Of a DNA stretch of 64,000 bases, positions 35,794-46,809 are shown piece after piece. The position numbers were made by a program, and so were the translations under genes. Under the pieces are notes generated by a model, which made no database searches, was not told where the DNA came from, and saw only the letters and a list, made by a program, of their open reading frames with translations. Position 1 is the first letter of the stretch, and each line of letters starts with the position of its first letter. The DNA is from Symbiodinium microadriaticum (taxonomy: Eukaryota; Sar; Dinophyceae; Suessiales; Symbiodiniaceae). Location: the NCBI GenBank assembly GCA_001939145.1, contig LSRX01000136.1:771761-835760 (forward strand), given 5' to 3'.

Positions 35794-37102
35794 TAGAAAG
35801 CAGGAGAGTCTGCAGATCATCATGCATGTCGGCTCAGTGATCTCTGCACCGTCAGGCCTGCAAGGCTGAGACTGTAGTAGTAGAATTTTGGTTGAACCCT
35901 CGAGCCCAGCCAGACGAGTACACACATCAAAGCGCCAAAGGATTACAGTAGGAGGTTTGACATGCTCGCGCGTGATCGTGGAATCTAAGTGCAGGTCCCC
36001 GCGCCCTTGGGCTTAGCAGCCTCTGTCATCATCTCTGTGTCCTTTGTCTCCGTCCCGCACGGCTAACATGAAGCCATGAGTTTGTGTCAGAGACATGTTT
36101 AGCTGCTTAGCTTAGGATTTCCCGTGCATCACGTAGTCCAATGTGATCTGGTGAGAAAACTGAACGCTCCTATGTCTGTTTCACATAAGGCCTCGCTGAT
36201 CTGCTTCAGTGCGATTTCTGCTGCACTTTGCTCAGCCTGCAAGCTGCTTGCTTCGGGCTCTTGGGCAGGGCTAACCAGCAACAGCATGCGACAACGTGCG
36301 ACAGCAGCAGGTCGCTACTCCCGCGAGATGCTGTGGTCCGGCCTTCTGTTTGGTAGAGCTGACATGGCCTGCCCACACGCGGCTGCCCCAATCGCCAGGC
36401 AAGGCCTTCAGCTGCACTGTTGCCTGGCCGGCGGGACATGTGTCTGCAGAAAGCTTCACTCCGCCGGCGCGCTGCCTGGTGACCCCCACCGGCGTAAGTT
36501 TTTGTCTCGTAGATGGTCTCGCCCTTCTGAAGATAGCGCTTGGCAATTTTCATGACCTCGCAACGTCTCAAACGCAACGCTATCCAAACGGTTCTTAGGT
36601 TCAGTCGGTTGCGCTTGCGTTGGGTTTCGATGTATGGCTTCGTCAAGTGTGCAATCCATCTTGCAGCCGACTGTGCCCTCTGAGCCGACATACTTTAAGG
36701 AAACTCCGAACTGCAGTTGGCCATGATTTAATGGGACCACTCGCGACCGAGAGCAGCTTGGTCGGCGACCAAGGCATTGAGCTTCCTTGGCGGCGGACAT
36801 GAACTTGAAGAACATGCATGGATAGTCAGTGTGCTGTCTAATGCTAAGAGCGTTAGCATGTTAGCGCACAGATTCGTGAGCTGCCAAGGGGGACTGACCC
36901 GTCTTTCCACACATGGCAAGTTCATGCGAATGGTTCATCCCGGGGCGCGTCTTCGGCGTCACCGCGGGGTTGTCGCCTTCCTGCAAGGAAGCTCAGACTT
37001 TTGATGGTTGTGGAATTTTGATAACTTTGGCCATTCATGTCATGCTTTCTGTCGACAATGTGGCAATCCACCGAAAACGCGCGCTCGGGCTGTGCCAGGC
37101 AG

Positions 37103-37181
37103 CTACTCTGGTGCAACTCTTCCGCCAACCGGAGCCTCGGCTTGCTTTGCCTTCTTAGCGGCAAGCTCAGCGGGCGTGAGC
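37103..37181 (-). CDS. Possible terminal exon, unrecognised
   Basis: After a CCTAAG acceptor the frame reads LTPAELAAKKAKQAEAPV, GGRVAPE and a TAG stop (37103-37105). The lysine/alanine-rich tail is protein-like. Nearby minus-strand segments (about 36520-36570, MKIAKRYLQKGETIYETK) may belong to the next gene downstream. No family was recognised. Confidence 0.4.
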
Positions 37182-39594
37182 CTTAGGCTGATTCTCGTTG
37201 CACAGCTCGATGCAGCTTGGGTGACGCTGGAAAGGCTCGCAGGCTCAGAATGGTTCGAACCCAGACCATGCCTGAACAATCACGGGTTGCCTAGACTTCT
37301 GCACCCGGCCTCGGCCGCTCCTTCTTCTTCTTTGGATCCTTCCAAGCAAAGACTGACTGAGTCTGAAGAAGCTGCGACGGGATACGGGCTCATCTCTTCG
37401 TGCGTCTCCGTGCCAGTAGAAGCCGGGCCTTGCTTGCCGGCGGCGGCAGTGTTGCCATCCTGGGTCTGGCAGATGTTGGCAGATGTTCATGGAACGGCGA
37501 TGGAAAAGATTGCGGACGGCCCAAGAGCCCAAGCAAGGGGCCTTGCACAGATCGATATCCTCTGTCAGTCTTTGCCAAGCATCTGAGGCTTGAAAGCCAT
37601 GACCGCTTGCTCAGCTGCGGACTTTTCCTGGGATGTCACAGAGGACCGAGGTTGACTCCGGAACCCTCGCCATGCTCATGCGTGGGGCCAAATCCGGGGA
37701 AGCCCAGAAGCCACTTAAGCACCCAGCTGGTCTTCCGAGCCAAGATGCCGCCTCCTTCTGGTTCAAACAAAGGTGGCCAGCGTACTCCTGACCCTGACGA
37801 CAGGACGGCAATGGATCTGGGTCCCGTAGGTGAGGTTGGGGTTCTGTCTCGTGCAGGGCCGCATCAGAGAAGGATGTTGCGGCATGCAGCAGGCCGGCCT
37901 GAATGCAATCCAGCTTCACGATGCTTTGATACCTTGGGTGCAGATTCACGGCAGTGCCCGGGTGAACTGCCCATGGGGACTGCAAGCAGATCTTGCTTGA
38001 GGCCTGTGGCCGAATCCCAAGACGCGAAGCACGTTGGATACCACAGGTGACACCAAGCCGCATCACAACTCAATGTGCAAGGCATAGGGCATCGATTCAA
38101 CTACTGCAGGTCGAGGCAGACACTGCGTGAGATGGGCGAATGCGACTCGCAGCCACTTCGATTCTTTTGGCTGACCCCGGACTTCGTTGCCGTCCGAGGT
38201 AGTTGTCAATACGAAGACTTCTGTTTTCAACCATGAAACGAAAATGACTTGCATCCTGACTTAGGACCTCTACTTCTCGATACCCGCAAGGCCGTGCCAG
38301 CTCGGAGCATTTACACAGAAGCTTGAAAGGAGAGCCACTGGTTCCCGAACTTGTTCGTGGTGTAGGAGATATCCTTGGTTCAGACACCAGGATACACCAG
38401 GCCCCTACAAAATTCATGTAAACTGGCGGATGTGCACAATTTAAGCAATTGGTAATCGGCTGAAGCTTTTCGGCCGGCACAGAGCTCCACAGGGCAAAAT
38501 CTCACAAAGACCCACACACGTCCGAGTAGAAGCCTCATGTTAGTATCCGGCCCTCCAGTACACTGTCAGCCATGGCTCGGCTTTGGTGACCGGCCGCTGG
38601 CAGTACCTCTGGCAAAAGTGGTTGAGCTCCTGGCATACAGCAATGGCAGGTGCAGGAGCAGGTTCCGGGGCCTAGCAGCGTGATGGCACTGAAGTTGGCG
38701 ATTCGACGATGCTCTTCGAACAAACATGACATGCTCTGCTCATGGCACTGGAGCACCGGAAGCTGAAATTCTTAAACCCTGTTTCAGCCCCAGCCGTCTG
38801 GGGTCCGTCTTCGGGTCTGTTGTGGCAGCAGCCTGCATCGAGGTGGGAGCCTTGCAAGTCAGAACAGTCTATCCCTTGGTTCTGAGAAGACAGGGCTTCG
38901 AATTGTGCTGCTGCGTGCGGATGATCGGATGATGAGTCATGGCTATTTTCGGGCAGATCACCCGGAGGCTTTTCGTCTGCGCACCCCAGTCGTTAGATGG
39001 GTTCACCAAAGAGTCTAAGCCACAGGAAACTGCTAGAGTCCTGTCAGAGCTTGCCAAACGCTCGCACTGATTGTGCAGACATGTGGCCGCCATAATCACC
39101 TTTTGGCCAGATGTGGTCCAAGTGGCACTTGTGGCTGAGAGCCAAGCAGCTGCGGGCAATCAGCCGTGAGCAAGGAAACAAGCAGAGTTTCTTGTCTACG
39201 ACCTTCTACTTTGCAGCAGAAATGAGACCAGCAACCCAGCTCACCCACAGTCGCAGTCGCTTGTCATGAACTGTAGCGTCTTGGTGGATTGCATTGCCCC
39301 CGGCGCCGACCACCGCGATAGTGTCCCCCTCCTTTCCGATGCATTTCCGGTCTCTGTCCACAATTTCCAAGCTATGTCTCGCTTGCAAACGCTGACTAAA
39401 ATCATTTTCAGGATTTGGTGGGTTTTGGGTTCAGTATCAGCACAGTGCAGACTCGGGGTGTGGCCACCCCATGCCCTGCAATCCTCGACAGGTCCACCAG
39501 CTGCCCTGGAAACACGAGGCCTCGTCTTGCAGACCGCTGCTGCCAGTTGTGGACATTGCCATGACACTGGGGACCGAACGAACGCAGTCCGTTC

Positions 39595-39718
39595 CGCTGC
39601 GAGCCGCGGCTCAAGCGCCCTGGAGTCTCTGACTTCAAACGTGCGCGGTTTGCGAAGAGCCTTTGCAGCAAGTGCCTCCTCGCAGGCCAAAGCGAAGGAC
39701 ACAGCCTCAAGTCCAATT
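39595..39718 (-). CDS. Exon-like segment, unrecognised
   Basis: A TTTCTGCAG acceptor precedes IGLEAVSFALACEEALAAKA, LRKPRTFEVRDSRALEPRL. Immediately upstream an ATG-initiated frame (MRFDMQAKLSFPLHHNADEV, ESILWISSGTERLRE) runs into it in a different frame, so either a very short intron or a frameshift separates them. No family was recognised. Confidence 0.4.
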
Positions 39719-40979
39719 CTGCAGAAAGCCACGCCAAGACCTCCCTGAGCCGTTCAGTGCCCGAGGAAATCCACAGAATTGATTCAGACACTTCATCTGC
39801 GTTGTGGTGCAGGGGGAAACTGAGTTTTGCTTGCATGTCGAATCGCATGGCAACCTCTTGAGGCTCTGACCTGAAAGTAGCAGCAGAGCTGGTTTCGCCT
39901 CCAGCTAATTATTTAATGTCCGGGCACCTATGACAAACCTCGCCAGGTGCGGAGACCAAGTCGTTGAAAAACAAGCTACAAAGGCCAAAAGAGCGAGAAC
40001 GCAAGCAACGCCTTCTCACATTTGTGATGCTGATGCTTGCACGATGCTTCGCAAATAGATGCTGCTGGGCCGGCAGCGGCGTGACTCTGGCTGCCAGATC
40101 GGTGGGCCGACTGCAGCAGAAGCGAAAGCAGTTCGGGGTACTGTCAGCAATCACTCGGCGATAACTGCCGTAAAAAACAGTGTCAAGACCCCAAACCGTT
40201 CAGAGCGCTGCCACCACGAACTTCTGAAGAGGTACTCTGATGCAAACTATGGAAGTGGAGCATCCCTTGATGCCTCGGCCCATGCTCCGTGCAACGACAG
40301 TTTGTTCAACGGAGCCCGGAGGCAATGCACGAACTCTTCTGCTTCTCAGCTCAGGCATGCCAAGGCGAGCCTTCTGCGTCTCGCTGCACGGCCTGCACGG
40401 CGAGATGGGAGCTGACTATGCAAAAAAAAGGAGGGGCCGTGGTGTTTCGCAGTTTTCTGGACAAGGGTATATCGGCCTAGCTACAGTAACAACTGTCTCA
40501 GAGACTTCGATGGCTGCTTGCTCTGCGGAGCGCAAGCTATGGGCAGAAGCATGTCGAAGGCCCTTGACTAAGTTCCAAAGAAATAAGGTCTGAGTGATGG
40601 CGAAGTAAGCTTGCATGAGAACAGTCTGCTGGGCACATAGGGGTTCCCTCGACATCTGAGGGGTCGGCACACTCTTTTTAGCTTCTGAAAAGGGTCTGTG
40701 CCAGGGTTGCTTGAATATGAAAAGGGTCGCACCGACCCCTTCGGCACTGCAGCGACATGACGTAGAGGGCACATATTGAAAAGGGTCTGTGGCAACCATG
40801 TGCATCCAACAGCTTGATCCACCCTTTTTAGCGAAGCAGCTTATGCTAGAATGGGTGCGTGCTAGCCTCAAACCCCGAAGAAGCAGATTCGTCTGCTTTG
40901 CGCCTAGGGCCTGTGATGTTGTGATCGACCCCATTAGCTGCATTGCGCATCAGTGCGTTCGTGACAGGCGTTGTTCTTC

Positions 40980-41290
40980 AAAGTTTGCTTGCTTGCATGC
41001 TTGCTCGCTGGCTTGCTTGCTTGCATGCTTGCTTCGGGTATGAGGAGTGGCCTCACCGCTCCGTGGAGCGAGCTCTCTAGGTTCTCTTTCTCTCGCCAGG
41101 GCTCCGGGCTCGAGAGCAGTTTTCTCTCTCTCTCTCTCTCTCTCGAGGGTTGAAGGTTGAACGATGTTATAGGGTTCAGGGATTGAAAACCCTGAGACAG
41201 AGACACAGACACAGGCACACACACACACACAGACACACACACAGACATGCACAGACACACGCAGGCACACACACAGGCACAGCGCTGTGT
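40980..41290. repeat. Cluster of simple repeats (GCTT, CT, CA)
   Basis: GCTT/GCAT tetranucleotides (about 40983-41035), a CT run (about 41126-41150) and a CA tract with interruptions (about 41196-41290). The open frames across them are low-complexity artefacts. Confidence 0.9.
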
Positions 41291-41375
41291 TCCGCATATG
41301 TAGAACAATGAGAGAAAACTCAGACTCCCAGCCCTGGAGCATAGCGGAAATCAGCGGAGCACACTAGCACAGGCC

Positions 41376-41735
41376 AGGCCTTTATGACCCTTCTATATGT
41401 TTGCTGGGGGTTGGCACCCCCATTATAGCAATATGCTGGCTGCCGGAGATTGCCGGAGTAGGTGCCGACCCCTTTGTAGTAGTGCGGATCGCTGGCTGCA
41501 AGAGGTACGTGCGAAACCTGTGACAAGCTAAGCCAGGCCAGCCCACTTTAATTTTGTTGCTGCATTCGGGCCGGCCTAGCTTAGCTTGCCACAAGTGTCG
41601 CACATGCCCTCTGCAGCCAGCGATCCGCACTGCTAGAAAGGGGTCGGCACCTACTCCAGCAGCCAACACAGTGCTGTAATGGGTGTGCCAACCCTCGGCA
41701 AACCTATATATGACTGAAAAGGGCCTGAGCTGACC
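41376..41735. mobile_element. Foldback (long inverted repeat) element, about 360 bp
   Basis: Two arms of about 165 bases are imperfect reverse complements: left about 41376-41543, right about 41566-41735, with a loop near 41544-41565. Matching blocks include GGTGCCGACCCCTTT, GTGCGGATCGCTGGCTGCA and GACAAGCTAAGC on the left, and their complements on the right. No coding capacity. Identity is highest in the inner half. Words such as GAAAAGGGTCTG and GAAAAGGGCCTG recur outside it (40686, 40777, 41715, 41781), so the outer ends may belong to a wider dispersed family. No clear target duplication was seen. Confidence 0.75.
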
Positions 41736-42857
41736 TGTGTGTTATCCCAGCCCGAAACCGCCCCCAGAAAGCATGCGACAGCTGAAAAGGGCCTGCTCCG
41801 ACCCCTGTGATGCCAGCTCCTAGACTAGCAGACCCTTTTTATTCTGTGGTTGACCCCTCCCCTTTTTATAGACGTCGAGGCAAGGGCTATCTGGGCACGA
41901 TCTCCGGATGAAATCACACCGGCTACAATGCCGACCGCGGCATCATGGACTACTGCAAGTACTTACAGCGGTAGGACTCCAGAGTATTGTCAATGTGTTG
42001 TTCGACTCTCATTCTCGCACAAGCAGGCAATGCTCCACACAAATCCGTCACGGTAGAGAAGACATGTCAAATGATTTCGTCGTGCTACACGCCTTCGTAT
42101 GGGCACTGCAGCAGTAGGCGGCGGAGAGGGCGTCAGCATCATTGCTGCTTTTAACGACATTCGCTGTAGCTTGTGTGCACATGTAAGCCGCTGATGCGTA
42201 CGGTGTGTAAGCACCCAAACGAATAAATATGCGGGTCTTCGGCTTTGACCTTGGGACTTCGGACATCTCCCGACGAGGCTAAGAGCAAGTGATAGAAATG
42301 CTCTCGGTGGAAAGACTCACCTGTTCTTGTGCTGTGGGATGTTTGCTTGTTCAGAGTCAGCCATCTCTCAACAGAGTGATTGAGAACAACGTGAATCGCT
42401 GAGCTCATGCAATCACTGTACATGATTGGTTCAGCTGTGCCGTGCTGCAGTACAAGCAGCATGAGCTGTGGCACTGTTCGCAAGCTTACAGAGGAGTCAA
42501 AGCGGGTAATGCAGAAGCGGGGTCTCAGCGCGGATACACAACACGAGACAACACAAGCACAACTCACATGCTGATCCCTACCTGATGGGGCTCATGCGGT
42601 TCTTTACAAGCCTGTTCACAAGCTCGTTCTCAACATGAGAGGATTCGATGCGAGCGCTTTTGGCTTTCGTTGCCGAGCACGGGTCTCGCTGCAATCGCAG
42701 GGGACTGCCCGAACGACAGCAACGCCTGCACCTTGGTCTGCAGCACTAAAGCTCTCCGGCACCAGCTCTGCAGGCTCCGAGTGTGATGCCCAGGTGATGC
42801 TGAGATGGCTCGGCAGGTTTGGGCCGGGGGCTTTCCAACTTTCGATGCCGAGAGGCT

Positions 42858-44093
42858 TCAGCTGTACAATGGATCGATGAGCTCTTTCCACATCTCCTAC
42901 ATTTGAGCCACAAATCTGGGAAGACTAGCTGAGGTTCAGATCTCACTACAATCGCCCAGACTCCGACAGCAAGCTTCTGCTCCTCAGTCACGGATCGTTT
43001 CAGCTTCATTGTTGGCGTAAACTCTCCTGTCGCAGGCTTCAGTCTGAACATCTGCCGTACCAATAGGAGCTTTTCAAGGCAGAACTATTGCGAAACTTGC
43101 ACCGTTGCACCGGGATGTTGCGAGAATGATTCCGCTCACTCCCACAGCCCCCATCGCGTTCCCAGTCACATGCTTCGCAAACACGGGACTGCTCCGTCCC
43201 GGAACGTCGCGGCCTGTTTGTACCGAGAAATCTCGGGGAGCGATCACAAACTTCTGGATCTTCCAGTTGTTGTTCTGGCAAACATTCCTCAGTGTCTCGT
43301 TGCTGTGGATGGGCTCAGGGTCCCTCGCGAGCCAAGCTCTGACAAGGACTATGAGAGAAGCCATTGCCCTTGTAAGCTTCAATACCCCCACATCAGAACC
43401 TGCAGACTGCAGACTGAAGCCGGTGAGAGTGCTGCCAACACAGCGATGGCGACAGCCAGCGCTGCCGCCGAGCGGCGTGTCAGAGTTGGTTTCCTCGATG
43501 GCTTTCTCGATGTACTTCTGCCACGCAGGATCCTACCGACAAGGAACGGTTCACTTTGCGAATTCTCAGCGGCAGTAGCCTAGAGCAGGAGCAGGATCCG
43601 AGTTTCACGGCGCCATGCTGCAACACTGAACAGAATGCAAGAGCCCCACAAATCTTTTACAGCTCTCAAGACCGAACATGGCTTCTCCGCTGGCAATCAA
43701 GCAATCAGAGGAGATTGAAAGCCATCCTTCATGGCAGCTGAGACGGTCTTCACCACTGGGTTCACCTGCCAAGCACTACTCCACATTGGCGAGAGGACTA
43801 GCACAGATGCACAGTCCACTGTCTGCATTCCCGAAAACTTCAGCTAACTTACGGCTCGCAGTCCAACCCTCAGATCACATTACGATTCATTACGTCTTGT
43901 TGGGCTGACATCTCCGCGCAGCTCGTGGTCAGTGCCCTAAGTGTCGAAAAACGATCAGATAAGATATGCCATGTCCGGCGGCCGTTTTGCTTGTCGTGCA
44001 TGTCGAACAAGTGGCGATCGTGGCAAGATACCTACCTACCTACCTACCTACCTACCTACCTACCTACCTTCCTTTGTATGTTACATGCATACA

Positions 44094-44125
<32 letters not shown>

Positions 44126-46758
44126 CGCACGAATGTATGTATGTATGTATATATGTATACATATACATACATACATATATATATATATGTATATGTGTGT
44201 GTATGTGTGTATGTGCGTATGTGCGTATATGTGTATGTGTGTATGTATGTATGTATGTATGTATGTATGTATGTCTGTCTGTATGTATGTATGTATGTAT
44301 GTATGTATGTACGGCAGAAGCCCGAAAGTTGGAAACCCTATAGCTTCAATCCTTAAGACTAATGTATAGGGAATCCCAGCACTAATTGTCCTTAATCCGG
44401 TTTCCAACTTTTGGGGGTTTGCTATATGTATGTATGTATGTATGTATGTATGCATGTATGTATGTATGTATGTATGTATGAGGCTCACAGCGACACAGTG
44501 TTCGTAGTGGTTTGCCCTGGGATTGTGCTCTTCTTCGGGGCGTTTGTTGGGTTCTGGGCGCTTGCTCTTGGTTGTGGGCTCTCGGGTTGTCCTTTGGGCT
44601 TTGGGCTTCGGCGCCTTGGGGGTTTCTTCTTCCGGGTTCCAGCTCCGGCTGTCGCTGGTGCCATGGACCGAACCGAGATGGACTGCTCCGGTCGAAGGAG
44701 CATAGGACGTCTCCATTGCCGTTAATGATAGCAAAATGTAAACAAGTTCCCACAGTCTTCAGTATGAAATGAAATAAGACTAAGATGGGCCTTCTTCATA
44801 CTTATCAAGCAGAGTAATGAACACGTCTGCTGTTCTAGAATAGAAGGCAGATAAGATAGCACTTCTAGTCATTCTAGTCCTTGAAAGCTGCTGAGCGCTC
44901 CCGTTTGTCTTGTGATGCAGTTTTTCCTGTCCGGGACATCACGAAACACTCCAATGCTCAAAAAGGCTCCAAAATTTCCAACCCTGAAACTCACGAAACA
45001 CTGTGATGCTCAAAACAATTAAAAAAACATCATCCTTGCATCTATGGCTCGGTGGGTGGCGAAAACATCCAACATTTTGGTTTCTTTTGCATTACGGTGT
45101 TCGCGGCCGGCTAGCATAATTGCTGGAAAATTTGGAACTGTTTGATTCATTACAAGGTTTCGTGTCTTGAGCCTCACAAAACACTTTAAGGCTCAAAAAA
45201 TCCAAAATTCCCAACCCTGAAACTCACGAAACACTGCAATGCTCAGAACATTCCAAAAATTTTGCGGTGTCTGGTACCGGCCTCGCCATAGATACCAGAA
45301 TTTGGGAATATTGAATTTTGTTGAGCATTACAGCGTTTCACGAGTTTTAAAATTGGATTTTTTTGAGTTTCTGAGCATTGCATTGTTTCGTGCTCCCCAT
45401 GCCCCATGAACCACGCATGCGTGGATCTTTGTGAGGGGCTTGTGGGGCGAGCATATGTGTATGTTTGTATACATACATATATGTAACATATGAATGTACA
45501 TATTTATTTATTTATATCTATTTACACATATCTGTGTGTGTACATATCTCTTATTTGTATTTACACATACATACACAAGTACATACAGATACAATCACCT
45601 TTGTCGAGCGATGGAAGTGTGCTATCAAGGCTAGATCAAAGACCAGATCTCGAGGAAGGAGGACATCTTCGAACCCACAAGAAGAGCCTCCAGTGCTGCT
45701 CCAGTGAGGTTGTCGCCTCCGGGAAGTTCACCTGTTGCGCCCTGGTCGCAAGCGGCACACACCGGCCTAGTTGAGGCAGCGACACACTGAAGCGACGAAG
45801 CTGTAATGCTGCACCCTGCTACTTTATGGCGCTAAGATGGGGAGTGGGAAAGCTGAGGCTTAGGAGATTTTAGGAACGAGAACCGTAGGCTTGTCTTGAT
45901 GGGGGAGCCTGCAGCCAACCCCGGCCCCTGCCTCTGCCAACAGCGTCACTAATGCTACGTTAAAGCGTCGATTGTCTCCGACCATCATGACCTCAGAATT
46001 GGCAGCTGTCTCCGAAGTCTAACTGGGACCAGGAAGCCCCTGACCAAGGTGGCTGTCAGCTCTGAGTTGCACCGGTCATTTCTGTTCATGACATGTTCCT
46101 CGCTTGCTTGCTTGCAAGGCGTTTGGGCTCCTTCTCAGATTCTCCCTTCTGAGCCTGTGGCGTTCGAGAGGGCCGGCGCTAGTTGCTTGATCTTGTCCTG
46201 GAACGACAATTGTTTTGGTCGCAACAAGAAGCCAAGCTTCCGACAGTGTCCTCAACCGGCACAGGTGCAATGTTCTCGCCGCCTGACGTGGGGTGGTTGA
46301 TGGTAGATTCTTTCTACTGTTAGGCCACGTCAACTGGTTCTTCATGGGTGGCATCGCTTGTAGCTAACTACGAAAAACACAGCCTTCTGTTTACAAGGCC
46401 CCATGCTACAGGTCATCACTCCGGCAGGCCGAGTTTCCGCATGTTTCCGCCTGCACCGATGATAAGCTCCTTATAGCGCCCAGTAATCCGCACGACACCG
46501 TTGGTGTCCATGCAGCCCTGCAAAGGGGGCGAGTGGGAACAACAGCTCGGAATGCTCAGAACGATTGCAACCATGATCGGCTGGATTAGAGATCGGGCAT
46601 GTCTGGATCCGGAACAAGAGTGTGTGCAAGGCAATCATGTCGAACACTCTTGGCATCATATGAGTGGTCGTCGATGTGTGCAAGCACAGAAAGAATGCGA
46701 ACCAAGCTAACCGACAATCACGGCAAGACCTATGCATTTACAAAACGCATAACCCTTT

Positions 46759-46809
<51 letters not shown>

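Noticed and set aside
37400-38066. Overlapping open frames of 216 codons (plus) and 151 codons (minus)
   Set aside because: Both strands are open over the same bases and neither shows family features, so coding cannot be assigned.
43925-44734. Open frames of 120-217 codons rich in Tyr, Val, Cys, Met, Ile and His
   Set aside because: They are translations of tetranucleotide microsatellites.
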